Assembly: GCA_029891385.1 (NCBI GenBank)
Contig: CM057235.1
Location: forward strand, 17,421,620 to 17,485,619
DNA length: 64,000 nt
Source of the DNA: Erythroxylum novogranatense
Lineage: Eukaryota; Streptophyta; Magnoliopsida; Malpighiales; Erythroxylaceae
Direction: 5' to 3'
Made by a program: the position numbers and the translations under genes. The stretch's first letter is position 1, and every line of letters starts with the position of its first letter. The notes under the pieces were generated by a model. That model was not told the origin of the DNA. It worked only from the letters and a program-made list of their open reading frames with translations, and did not search any database. This document shows, piece by piece, positions 32,250-43,879 of the stretch.

Positions 32250-32578
32250 TGGTTAGGTCAGCTGTGCTAGGCCCAGACCCAGGTCTACGTGTCCACGACC
32301 CATTCGCAGGTGGAAACCTCCCATGCATACGTAAAGACCTAAACCTAGCATTTATTCCATATATAAGGTACTACTTTTCCATGATACAGGTACGACATTA
32401 GAACCCTGACATTCTTTGTTTATAGCCACCAAAAGACTAACTTGAGCGTTGGAGGGGCCTGCCACCTATCAACCCCCGACGTGCCTTGTGCTGTTTTGCA
32501 GGTATTCTCTTACTAAAGATAACCAATCTCATGGATCCAAATAGTAGCGTCCTGCCTCACCAGAATCAGGCAGAATCA
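32250..32578 (+). repeat. 3' LTR of Gypsy-C
   Basis: This 329-bp LTR begins TGGTTAGGTCAG and ends CAGAATCA, preceded by a polypurine tract and followed by ccaag, the near-perfect duplicate of ccagg at 14,638. It aligns to the split 5' LTR throughout. Confidence 0.82.
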
Positions 32579-32976
32579 CCAAGAATGTCCTTTGAATATC
32601 AAACACTACTTTATATAGTTTAGTTCATTCTTATATATTGTTCCATTATTGCAGGATATAGAAATCAAGTACTTGCTCCTTATCATCGAGTCACCAACTC
32701 ATCACAAGGGATACCTTTGCTGGTAAGAGAATGACAAGAGACTTGCTTAATATGGGAACTCGGTATCAGTGTTGTTCAGGAACTGGAACTTAAAGCAAGA
32801 ATAGAATAAGTTACTTAAATTTAAATTTATGTCATCTTAATTAGCTTCCTCTGTGAACTATTGGAGTCTGCACGGTACCAGTGAAGCACAAATATCCAGA
32901 AACTCGAGGAGATTAATGATAGGTTCCACAGCTCCTACTTGCACTTATAATAAATGTCAAGGTTGCAAGTATAAGT
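32579..32976. other. Host DNA between Gypsy-C and Copia-B
   Basis: This 398-bp piece is not repeated in the window. Without the insertions it would be contiguous with 14,642, upstream of the synthetase-like gene. It includes a splice-acceptor-like TTCCATTATTGCAG at about 32,641-32,654 followed by a less AT-rich stretch, which might be an exon remnant, but I recognise no protein. Confidence 0.4.
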
Positions 32977-33421
32977 TGTTGGGCGCAATAGATGTGTTTT
33001 GTAAAAAGAAAAAATAAAATTAACAAAATGGACACAGAATATTTAACATAGTTCACCTTTAATTTTGTATTACGTCCACGGACAAAACTTAGAATAATTC
33101 TTTTACTATTATAAATTGTAGGTATACAGAGATAAAATCAAAATAGTGGCTCATAAGGTGTTTCCAAACCTAAAAAATACTAACCTCACTATTTTATAAC
33201 TCACCAAACCTTTAGGAAAAATTTTCCTAACTTCATAGCAAAACAATGCTCTAGTTTTCCTCCCTATGTTTTGTTGTGATTTTTTTCTGAAGCAGGGAGT
33301 GTCTTATATAGGCACTCTACCGAGTGAGACAGCTGTCTTCTTACATTTCTTTCAACTATAGTGTCGTATTTGCTTATAAAATATGGCGTCCCTCCATATG
33401 AAGAGGGACTCATTTCTAACA
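32977..33421 (-). repeat. 3' LTR of Copia-B
   Basis: On the minus strand it starts TGTTAGAAATGAGTCCC and ends GCGCCCAACA, 445 bp. It contains CTATATAAGACACTCC (TATA-like, near 33,305-33,313). The left neighbour taagt (32,972-32,976) should be the target duplication, but its partner is outside the window. Confidence 0.78.
33305..33313 (-). promoter_or_regulatory. Putative TATA box in the Copia-B LTR
   Basis: The minus strand reads CCTATATAAG about 110 bp into the LTR, a normal position for a short copia LTR. Confidence 0.5.
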
Positions 33422-33436
33422 AATCTTCCCCTCTCG
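33422..33436 (-). promoter_or_regulatory. Polypurine tract of Copia-B
   Basis: The minus strand reads CGAGAGGGGAAGATT immediately before the LTR start TGTTAG, as expected for the plus-strand primer. Confidence 0.75.
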
Positions 33437-35733
33437 ATTACATGGAGGGTTCTATCAAGCCTATTACTGATCAACAATACTCGAACTTGTCTTTTGGTAA
33501 ATTCTTAGTTAACATGTCTGATCCATTTTCGTTAGTATGGATATTTTCTAACTGTAATTGTTTCGTCTCTATCACATCTCTGATCCAGTGGTATCTCACA
33601 TTAATGTATTTTGATCGTGAGTGGAAAGAGGCATTCTTACCAAGGTGAATAGCACTCTGACTATCACAAAACAACTGATACTATTCTTGCTTGATACCAA
33701 GTTCATTAAAGAACCTCTTCATCCATAGCAACTCCATACAAGTTTCCGTTGTTGCAATAAACTCCGCTTCAGTTATAGAAAGTACAATACACTTCTGTAA
33801 CTTTGACTGTCATACCACAGCTCCCCCTGAAAAAATAATCAAGTAACCTGATGTAGACTTTCTCAAGTTAACATCTCTAGCCATATTTGCATCTGTGTAA
33901 CTAGCTAACACAGGTTCTGCTATTCCAAAACATAAGTATATTTTTGATGACCCTCGAAGAGACCTGAGAATCCACTTAACTGCAACCCAATGTTCCTTTC
34001 AAAGATTTAAATGGAAACGACTCACAAATCCAATTGTATGAGCAATATCTGATTGTGTACAAACCATGGCATACATCAATCTTCCAACTGCTTAAGCATA
34101 TGGAATTTTGGACATTTCTTCCTTCTCTTCATCTGTAGAAGGGCACTCTCTATAACCCAATTTAAAGTGATTAACAAGAGGAAAACTAACCGCTTTAGCT
34201 TTGTCCAGTTTGAATCTTTGAAGTACTTTATCAATGTACTTCTCTTCTGATAACCATAGTTTCTTGGCGCTTCTGTCTTTGATAATTTGCATGCCAAGAA
34301 TCTGCTTTGTTGATCTTAATTCTTTCATGGAAAAAGACTTATCTAGTTGTTTCTTCAAATTATTGATTCTAGAAACATTCTTACCAACAATCAACATATC
34401 ATCTACATAGAGCAATAAAATAATGAAACCATCATCAGAGAAGTTCTTCACAAATGCACAATGATCTGAAGTAATCTTTTTATAGCCTTGCTTCCCCATA
34501 ATAGACTAGAACTTCTTATACCACTGTCCTAATGTCTGTTTTAGACCATATAGACTCTTCTCTAGTCTACAAGCATAGTCTTCTTTTCCTTTTTTATGAA
34601 ACCCTCTGGCTGCTCCATGTATATCTCTTCTTCCAAATCCCCATGTAGGAAGGCAATTTTGACATCCATTTGTTCAACCTACAGATTAAAACTTGCAACT
34701 AACCCTAGCACTTTACGTATGGATGTCATTTTCACCACCGGTGAAAATATCTCGTCAAAGTCAATACCCTTCTTCTGGCTGAATCCTTTGACTACTAATC
34801 TTGCTTTGAATCGAGGATCGCCGTTGTGTTTTTCAAGCTTGATTCTGAACATCCATTTATTCTTCAATGCTCTTTTGCCTTCTGGTAACTTCACCAGCTC
34901 AAATGTTTTATTCTCATGCAAGGATTTCATCTTGTCTTGCATAGCTTGTTTCCATTTCTTCTTATGTTCATCATTCATGGCTTCATCAAATTTTTATGGT
35001 TCTCCCCCGTCAGTTAGCATTACATATTAATCAACTGGATATCTAGTAGATAGTTTTCTATTTCTACTATATCTTCGTAATGAGACTAGAGAATCTTCAA
35101 ATGCTGGTGGTTGAATGTGAACACCATCATCATCCTCTGGTTCAACATCATTGGGGGCATCTACATTATCAACTTCTAGCTGATCATTCAGCACTTCATC
35201 TCCAACTTGTCTAGGCACCACTGTTGGAGGATTCAATTAGAAGCTTGTTAAGTCATCATCAGAGCTCAGAACTTCCTTCTCCGCCTTATTGATATCTTCA
35301 ATAGTTTGATCTTCAATAAGCATAGCATCACGACTCCTGATAAGTCTTTTCTGCACCGAATCATAAAACCTATAGACAAATTGATCTTGACCATATCCAA
35401 TAAATACACACTATCGTGTCTTGACATCAAGCTTTTTCCTTTCATCTTTAGGAATATGGACGAAGGCCTTGCAACCAAAGACCCGCAAATGATCAGAGGA
35501 AACATCCTTTCCTGACCACACCTTTTCTAGATCTTCAAACTGGAGAGGAACACATGGTGAACAATTTAATTTATACACAGCTGCAATTCAAGCTTCACCC
35601 CAAAATGCCTTAGGCAACTTTGAATGTGAAAGTAGACATCTGACTCTTTCCATCAAAGTCTTGTTCATCCTCTCAGCTACGCCATTTAATTGTGGTGTTT
35701 TTGGTGGTGTCATTTGATGTCAAATATCATGCT
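33437..35733 (-). pseudogene. Copia-B integrase C-terminal part, reverse transcriptase and RNase H
   Basis: From right to left: the integrase end with the catalytic Glu in NGVAERMNKT (near 35,680); a linker with the acidic segment DAPNDVEPEDDDGVHIQPP; the reverse transcriptase start (WKQAMQDKMKSLHENKTFEL, KARLVVKGFSQKKGIDFDE); its catalytic box LLLYVDDMLIVGK (near 34,390-34,430); and RNase H ending FCDSQSAIHLGKNASFHSRS. Stops and frame changes near 34,500, 33,700 and 35,410 break it. It would reverse-transcribe and integrate the element if intact. Confidence 0.88.
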
Positions 35734-35738
35734 CTTTA

Positions 35739-36201
35739 TGTAGGAAAATCCCGGTGTGAGCATCACATGCCCACGGTGCGGAAAATAAAATTTTTTATTC
35801 TGGGACCTTCCCGAAAGTCAGGATCCATGTGTCTATACAACAAACTCAAACCATAACTGCCAAAGGAGACCGTCTCTAACGGTATCCACGCAGAGATCGG
35901 AGAACCTAACCGGGACAAACCCTTTGACTCGGGAATAGCTAGAACAAATTAAAGACTGTTAGATCTTACCTTTGTTCTTGGAGAGCTATGGAGGAACGAT
36001 GAAGGAAGGAGAAGAGATGAAGAAGCTTGAAGATGAAGATGGTCGTTGATGAGAAAATCACATTTCTCTTAGGTTTTCCAAAAACCTCTCTTCTTTTTAT
36101 CAAAACCAACGACAATCCTATTCCTTACTCATCAAATGCCATTTGTCTTTAACCTTTTAAAGACCATTAAATGCTTAGATGAGTGGGCTTCCACGTTAGG
36201 C

Positions 36202-36237
<36 letters not shown>

Positions 36238-37587
36238 AAAGACAAGCTTCCTCTCCTCCTTCTTACACGTTGCATATATATATATATATATATAAATTCT
36301 TTAATTAATTAATCATATATATATATGTATATAACTGCTGAAGCGGTCCAGTCACACTGGGGTTGGTCCTACTGGCCTACCGGGTCCCGGTATGGAAAAA
36401 CCCACCGAAAATCTTTCTCAGCAATATCGATGTCGCGATCTCATCGGGACATATCTCGATCTCATCAGGATCCATTTAATCTGTTTGCTCTCCATATATT
36501 GGAACTCTGTCCAAAACTATTTTACGAATTCTCCGAGACACTCTTATTCGTGTGACCCATTAGGTTCCCGATTATGTTGGCCACTTAGATTAACACTTAA
36601 TCCAAGCAAGTCATGAGAGGTATCTAGCAACACATCATGACCCTCAATTGACCGGAAAGTAATTGGTTTGATGAATGAACATGTATTCATCATGAACCAT
36701 ATCACGAACCTTTCCATAGACAATTACCGTGCAATTCGTCCTTTCACCATGCTATACCCCACTTGGTTATGAGTATGGGCAATGTGTCGACTCTTTACTA
36801 GGTCGACTACGTCAAATCTAGTCAGTGATTTTAGTTCTTGTCACGGGACCCATTACTTAATATGTCAATGAAGACATTCTTCATGACATATATGCTCCGA
36901 CGAGAGACTTCCAAGTAATGACCACGACAATAAAGCCATGGGTATCATCTTACATTATCACGAAGTGGTAAATCCTCTATTGGCTACTCGATTACCTTGA
37001 ATACCTCAAGTATACCCAATCACCACCCTATGGTGACCTCTGTAAAGCAACAAGGAATGGAGTCAAAGCGGTAATCGAGATCAAAGATATCCTCGAGCAC
37101 CTCAAGTCTAAGGATACTTGCACCATTACTATGATGAGATTATCAACGACATTGGAATAGGAAATCCATGTGATGATCTCATAGCGAGTCATCGATGTAC
37201 TTACTACCTCTAGTAAGCATCCACATCTCGACCCTAAATATCTCATATTTACGACTTTTGAGATCCACCGCTGATCAAATTAAGGAGCTTGAGATGTGCT
37301 AGTCTCTCGGATTACCGATGTCCGGTCTCAATAATCCTATGACTAGGGATAATTTGAATCTTGACATAATTGCACATGATAGGAATCTCGAGTAGTATGA
37401 TCACATCACAATTTCCTTCATGCTATGTAATATATCATGGACTTCATTAATTTGCTTATAGATCAATATCCATTCATAAATAATGAGCAACAAGTTAATG
37501 AAATATGCCTTTCTTTATTTATTCATAAAGTATGTACCTGACTTTATACAAGATCTGCTTAAAGGCGATTGCCTTGAGAACCTATCT
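35739..37587 (-). repeat. 3' LTR of Copia-E (main part)
   Basis: It matches 47,869-49,726 base for base over long stretches, from TGTAGGAAAATCCCGGTGTG to GGCGATTGCCTT. It has a (TA)n tract at 36,205-36,233 that is shorter than the one in the other LTR. The last 12 bp (41,917-41,928, ACTACTCTAACA) lie beyond the inserted solo LTR. Confidence 0.92.
36205..36233. repeat. (TA)n microsatellite in the Copia-E 3' LTR
   Basis: A 29-bp alternating TA tract; a second AT-rich dinucleotide tract lies near 36,275-36,293. The counterpart at 48,335-48,379 is 45 bp, showing slippage since insertion. Confidence 0.9.
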
Positions 37588-39205
37588 TGTAACATCCATC
37601 TCCTGGGGAAGGATATTTTAGTAAATTGGGACGGGGGCGGGTTAGGAGTATTAAATTATAACTCGGCATGAACATATGTCATGCAGCCTCTATAAATGGT
37701 GAGTTTTGCACGGGCATATAGTCATACATGCATTCATGACATTTCCTACCTAAGTGTCTAATTGTGATCTTTTGTGAAATTGGTGTGATAATGGGATTTG
37801 GAAAAATTATTTGGAGTGTGCCATAGAGTGTTTTACATTTTAGGATTTATGGAATTTTTCTGAATTATCAGGAGAAAATTTTCAGACCGCAAAATCGCGA
37901 TCAGGGCCTAAATGTGTTTTTGTTGTGGAAAATATGGTTTCGTGTTTGAACAATTATTGGGAGAGGATGTCATATGTTTTACAATTTTGGGCAATTTAGG
38001 AAATTTTCAAAAAAATGATTCGGAAATTTTGAAAATTTCGGATCGACAAATTCAACCGACTAACCGAGTGAAATTTGTTTTGTAATCGAAAAGACTATTA
38101 AATGGCATTGGATTATGGAATAAATAATTGTAGGAATTGTTATAGAACCTTTAGCATGTCTTGGATTAAGATTAAATTGGATTAGAGGTATGATAAATTA
38201 TGTTAATTAAGTTAGTTTTTCTTTGTTTTTTCATTTAGGACAAGTGTCCCTTGCCATTAAATGATTTTGTCTTTTCCTCTAAGCATTCTCGGATATTCCT
38301 CTAAGTGTATAAGTATATCACCTTGAAAGTTGAAAAGGGGTTATTTTGAAAGTGAAATAGAACATCATCAGAAAACAACTTATCCTTCACTCTTACCTCC
38401 ATCGATTTCATCCTTTCACTCATCCTTTCTTAAAATTCAAGGCTTTCTCTTCTATACAATTAAGTTCTTGCCTTGCATTGATGATGATGTATTTACTTAG
38501 AGTTGGAAGAAGTGGTTAGCAAGGGTATTTAAGAAGGAAGTAAAGATTAGAAGCTTGATAGGTAAGGTTTTTTAAGTTTTCAATGATGTTTTTAATAGGT
38601 ATTGAATGCCATGGTAATTAGAAGCATGCATGGGAATCCTTTGAGAATTTATTTGATCATTATAAGGGTAGGTTTAAATGGGTTTAAATATATGCTTGTG
38701 TATGGATGAATGAATGAATAAGGTTTCCATTGATTTGGCTTGGTTTTGGATTGAGTTTGCAAGGTTAGATGCATGGAAAAGTAATGAAAGTTAATTGTGT
38801 ATGTTCTGCCAAAGTTTGTTTAAGTATACAAATAAATGTTGTGATAAGTTTGTGGCTGAATTAGAAGTTTAAGTGGATGCTTAGTGATGTGTTATTGATA
38901 TTAAAAGTGATAGGAGTTAGGTTAATGTTGAAAGCTGGAAAATGAATCTTTGACCTATTGTAATGTTTTGATCATAACTAATTGTGTAGGTGAGAAAATG
39001 AGGTGAGGTTTGTGCCCAATGAAACTTTGGGATGTTGGCTACATTTTTGTGTGAAATAGGTGTTGTCAAATTGTAACTCTAATAGGTTGAAATTTGGCAT
39101 GGAAAGTTACTGTTTTATTGCCTGTGAACAGTACCCGAAACCATAACCTATGAGCTTTATTGATTTGTATAAAGTAATTGAGATGGAATTTGGGAAAATG
39201 GTCTT

Positions 39206-40000
39206 CATGGAAGTTGTAGAATATTGAGTTAGCTTTCCATTGCCACTGATCTTGCTAATTTTCGAGTTGTATATTGGGAGATATGAACTGATTCCTATGG
39301 ACAGGTTTTGGGCATGTTGATGAAACCTAGCTTAAGTGTTGATTTTGTGAGCTTTCTGCTTGCGAGCAATTTTACCAATTTTTGTGGACTGAATTGGTGT
39401 GAGTGATATTCTGAAAAGTTGAAGAGGAAGAAATTATCTTGAAAATGAGATATGGCATATAATTTTAGAGGTCAGAGTTGGGAGTTATGATTTTGCAAAA
39501 CTGATCCTGCATTAGGTTAGGAATTGCTGATCATGGCAGTAACTTCCATAACAGTTTTGAAATTGTTAAAATCGAATTGGAGTTTGTGTTCTTCATGAAA
39601 ATTGAAGTTTGAGATCTTATCTTTTCAGGGATATAAGGTAATGATTTTGTGACATTTGTGCTAAGAGAATTACTGTTTGAAACATCACTGTCCAGATTGG
39701 TTGATTTCAGAGGGCTGATGCTTTGGTGAATTGTTTGACCTAGTTAGTAAGTAAATTTGATTTTGAGTTGTTCATGAAAGTTGGAGATAACATTGTGAAC
39801 TTACTGAGAATATTTATTGTGTTATTTTTGACTGAGGAAATGAGTAGTTACTGAATTTGTAAAGTATTGCACTGTTTGAGAGGTTTTGTGTAGACAGTAG
39901 CTTTGATGGGATATTTGACACCCTTAGGGTGAAATTGATTTTATGGTCTTCATGAGAATGGTAGAGCTTTTCATTATCTTTCCAACAAGCTATGGTTTGT
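39206..40000 (+). repeat. Cryptic ~180-bp tandem repeat in the solo gypsy LTR
   Basis: The phrase 'TCTTCATG-AAAGTTG-AGA...' recurs with anchors at 39,206, about 39,406, 39,594, 39,773 and 39,951, spaced about 200, 188, 179 and 178 bp. Units are much diverged but keep the same order of sub-motifs (AGTTATGATTTT, ACTGTTT). Confidence 0.6.
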
Positions 40001-40082
40001 ATTTTTCCGATTTGTGTGCTAAGAATTATTGTTGTTGGAAATTCGGATTGGAAATAGGAAAAAAAGGGAATGAAGTGAGGTT

Positions 40083-40206
40083 GAACCTCGCTGGATCGCG
40101 AGGGCGACGCCGCCGCGAGGCGAGATAGGTTAGTCGATCGCGAGGGACTCCTCGCCTCATGACGAAGAAAGTGAGTCGGCCTCGCGGGCGACATGTCGCC
40201 TCATGA
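40083..40206 (+). repeat. CpG-rich TCGCGA-type patch in the gypsy LTR
   Basis: This short GC-rich island has several TCGCGAGG, CTCGCC and GCGAGG words in an otherwise AT-rich LTR. Equivalent patches lie at 604-690 and 55,120-55,270. Confidence 0.65.
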
Positions 40207-41928
40207 GGCAAAGCGCTATATATATCTATATTTTATTTTTTTTATTAGTTGGCCTAATTGTTTCTTTTGTCAATTTCTTTTCCGTCCGACGTCCGATTGA
40301 CCTGATTCTTGAGGCATCGGATTCGTTGAATATTTAATTTCATTTTGTAAAAATTGGGAATTTTGACTAAAATTGACGGGACCCCGGTAGCGGAGCCTTT
40401 AATTATTGTTTTGTTAAATTAGGGACCTATAGAGGTCCGAATTGCGCCGTCGGCGCCAATAGGTTTCTAATTTTTAGGCGGATTTTATTATGGGAAATTT
40501 GGATTTAGGGCGAAAAATTCATGAACATGCATATTTCACCTACATGTGCACAAATTACATCTCAGAGTGACTCGTTCTTTCTCTCGCTCTTATAGAGGCC
40601 CAGTGGGCGTCGTCGGACCGACGGGCGGAAACTTCCCAAGATTAGCTTCGGAGTAATAGGTGAGTAACCTAGTTGGTTCCTCAACCTTTATGTGTTTAAG
40701 ATTTTGCAATTATGCCATGTGGAGATAATGGGGGTTTATGTGTGTTTGATTTTGATTGATTTGGACCATAGGTGTATCAAATATTTGGAAACTTGTTATT
40801 GAAGTGCTATTTGTGTGTACTGTTTGTGAATAAGTACATTGGAGATCTCGGACTAAAGGTCCGAGGAATGGGAAATAAATATTGAAGTGTTAAAATTGTA
40901 CATTTGATACATTGGATGTGACTTTTAATATGATATGGTAGGATGCAATAAATTGTAAATGTATAGATCAAACACGGATCAAGGTCCAAGAAACGAAAAT
41001 TGGTCATCGAACTATAATCGATCAGAATGGGAATTAGAGCATATGCATTCATGCATAATGGCATGATCGAGATAAAGCGGTTGTGAGCGGGCGACCGTAT
41101 CGTGGCATATCACGCCTAACGATATGAGAGCTTTCACCAACGCACAGACCTCGGTCCAACGTATTGAGCCTCGGGCTCGATGTATCGAGGCTTCAAGCCC
41201 AATGTTTTCGAGCCACCGCTTAACGCAATGTGCCCATCACCGGACAGCCAGCGGTATACGGTCACAAACAACGTAATGAAAATGGAAAGGGTCTCATGTG
41301 CATTGCATATATGGTATGATTAAATGTGGATCGTATGAAAGGCGTCGCCTTACATTTGTAATTGTGATTGTATGTGATAATTGGTAAATTGTGTGTTTAT
41401 GCATGAATTGGGTGAACCATCGATGATGGTTTCTCACCGAGTTCGCAAACTCACCCAACATTGCATCTATTTTTCAGAAATGGAGAGTACCGTTGGACAC
41501 ACGGAGTACGATATCGCTAGCAAGACAGCAGTATCGGGTCGGGATCGATGTCGTCTCAGATCTGCATTAGTGTATTCATTTGGTATTTAGTAGGCCCAAT
41601 TGTTTACATGTAATTATATAGAGTAATCGAGCACTAATGAGTGCTAATAATGAGTGAAATTGTTTTATCGGTGAAATGGTTTAATATTTGAAAATGTTTT
41701 GTTATAATTGGGCCAAGTCAATGATTGCTTTACGACTCTACTTGCTTTTGAAAGAAAAGATAATGTCATCGCGACTCTAATGTTTTTCAAAGAAAAAAAT
41801 GTCATACGATTTTTGGTTAACAAGGTAATGATCGTTTAGTACGCCACCCTCGCGGGTCACGGGCTCGGATATCACCATGGATATCGGGTTCGGTCTCGTC
41901 GGGAGTGGGTGCTATAACTACTCTAACA

Positions 41929-41940
41929 ATCTCCCACTGA
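41929..41940 (-). promoter_or_regulatory. Polypurine tract of Copia-E
   Basis: The minus strand reads TCAGTGGGAGAT just before the LTR start TGTTAGAG, matching the AGTGGGAGAT tract typical of plant copia elements. Confidence 0.85.
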
Positions 41941-43521
41941 CCTAAAGCCAATCGCCTTGATATCTAATACCATAGGCAAGTACATGAGAATCAAAACTCT
42001 TTTGTGATAATGGCTTTGTCAACGGATCGACAATATTCGCTCGGTGGAATTCTCTCGATCCGACATCACCTCGTCCAATGATCTCCCGATCGATGATATC
42101 TGCGAAATGCGTGTTTGAATCGTTGATGAGACCTTGGTTCTTTCGCTGCAAGAATAGCCCCATTGTTGTCACAATACAATCAGTATGGGCCCATCATCGC
42201 TAGGAACCACACCAAGTTCAAGAATGAACTTCGATCCAAATCGCTTCCTTTTTTTACGAAGCGGCAATGTACTCTGCCTCGATCGTTGAATCGGCGGTTG
42301 TCTCTTGTTTGGAACTCTTCCAACTAACTACCCGCCATTCGGTGTGAATACGTAATTTGATTGGGATTTGGAATCATCCTTATCGATTGAAAATCGGCAT
42401 CTCAGATACCCGCTCACTTTGAGATCTCCATCTCTATATATCAAGAAAACATCTTTAGTCCTTCGCAAGTATTGAGGATATTCTCGATACCACCCAAAGG
42501 ACCCTCACCAGATCCGATTGGTATCGCGCGTAACACTTAGAGCATATGATACATCGGGTCTCGTACATAGCATAGCGTACATGATAGATCCTACCGCAGA
42601 TGCATACGGGATCATATTCATGCGCATCCTCTCATCTTGTATCTTAGGACACATAGATTTCGAGAGTGTTATCCCATGAGTCACGAGAAGGTACCCTCTC
42701 TTGGATTGCTCCATGCTAAACCTTTTAAGCATCTTGTCTATGTACGTTGATTGTGAAAGACCAAGCAACCTTTTTTATCTATCTCTATAGATTCTTATCC
42801 CAAGGATATAAGTTGCTTCACCAAGGTCTTTCATTGCAAATTGTTTGGACAACTAAATCTTGACTGATTGTAGCATCGAGACATCGTTTCCTAGCAATAA
42901 TATGTCATCTACATACAGCACAAGGAATACGATTGCAGTCCCATTAACCTTCTTATACACACAGTGTTCATCCGGATTTTGTGAGAAACCAAACTCTTGA
43001 TTACCTCATCAAAACGGATATTTCAACTCTTGGATGCTTGTTTCAATCCATAGATGGATTTCTGAAGCTTGCATACCTTTTCGCCATCATAGGAGGTGAA
43101 GCCCTCAAGTTGTTTCATATACACATCCTCAGCTAGATTTCCATTTAGGAAAGCTGTCTTCACATCCATTTGCCATATCTCATAGTCATAATGAGTGGCA
43201 ATGGCTAGAAGTATCCTAATGGATTTAAGCATTGCTCTCGGAAATCAAGGTCTCGTCGTAGTCAACTCCTTGTCTTTGACGAAAGCCTTTAGCCACAAGC
43301 CTTGCTTTATAGGTAATCACATTACCATCCATGTCGGTTTTCTTTTTGAAAACCCATTTACACCCTATGGGTTTGATTCCTTCGGGTGCCTCAACCAAAG
43401 TCCATACTTGGTTTTCATACATGGAATCCATTTCAGCCTTCATGGCTTGAAGCCATTTCTCAGACTCTGAACTCTTCAGAACCTCTTCATAGGTAGTAGG
43501 CTCATCATCTTCTATGAGCAA
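41941..43521 (-). pseudogene. Copia-E reverse transcriptase and RNase H
   Basis: Reverse transcriptase begins in a frame containing WTLVEAPEGIKPIGCKWVFK and YKARLVAKGFRQRQGVDYDE. It then changes frame for DVKTAFLNGNLAEDVYMKQ, and the catalytic box VLYVDDILLL is near 42,898-42,926. RNase H is badly broken between 42,180 and 42,500. The end of the polyprotein (...IVDPLTKPLSQKSFDSHV...GIRYQGDWL) is preserved right before the polypurine tract. At least three frameshifts and one stop occur. Confidence 0.87.
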
Positions 43522-43879
43522 TCCATATCTCTTGGGAACATAGCGTATCCTACGTGTCCTACAAACTTCGTGTGTTGTAAAAGGTTGAACTGTTACTTCA
43601 TCTGTATGAGTGACAGTTTCAGTTCAGCGATTGATTCAAGCGTCTGCTCGAGCATCCCGAACTTCTTCAAGCTCAATTTTGCTCCCACCGCCTTCTTGTA
43701 AAAGAAACTCTTTCTCTAAAAGATAGCATGCTTCGAAACAAACACCTTTTGTTCCTCAGTAAGGTAGAATTGATATCCCATTGTTTCTTTAGGATATCCT
43801 ACGAACAAACACTTGTCAGACTTTGCATCAAGTTTATCTGACCGTGTCCGCTTCACATAAGCAGGACAACCCCAAACTT

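Larger units (their letters stand above)
14643..32578 (+). mobile_element. Gypsy-C: Tat-like Ty3/gypsy element with Copia-D nested in its 5' LTR
   Basis: The element has short LTRs of about 330 bp: 5' at 14,643-14,867 plus 24,304-24,410, and 3' at 32,250-32,578. Its flanks ccagg (14,638-14,642) and ccaag (32,579-32,583) form a target duplication with one mismatch. Between the LTRs lie a primer site, gag, protease, reverse transcriptase fused to integrase, an 82-bp tandem array, an antisense ORF and a polypurine tract. The order (integrase after reverse transcriptase) is that of Ty3/gypsy. The GCCCACCGTG primer site, the short LTRs and the long 3' region with an antisense ORF suggest the Tat group. 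It is defective: in-frame stops, a gag/pol frame change and loss of RNase H. Confidence 0.85.
37588..41916 (+). mobile_element. 4.3-kb solo gypsy LTR inserted in the Copia-E 3' LTR
   Basis: It starts TGTAACATCC and ends GGGTGCTATA. The same termini bound the minus-strand solo LTR at 53,610-56,202, and the start regions (AAATTGGGAC) and right parts (CCATCGATGATGGTTTCTCA, GTTCGCAAACTCACCC) also match, so it is the same superfamily. No pol motif lies within. Flanks are tatct / actac, so no clean duplication remains; the Copia-E LTR resumes exactly at ACTACTCTAACA. It contains a repeat of about 180 bp (39.2-40.0 kb), a CpG-rich patch (40.08-40.21 kb) and a short GC-rich region near 41.05-41.27 kb. 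Confidence 0.82.

Noticed and set aside
37588..41916. Full-length gypsy element rather than solo LTR
   Set aside because: No gag or pol motif, primer site or polypurine tract inside; the start and end match the termini of the 2.6-kb solo LTR.
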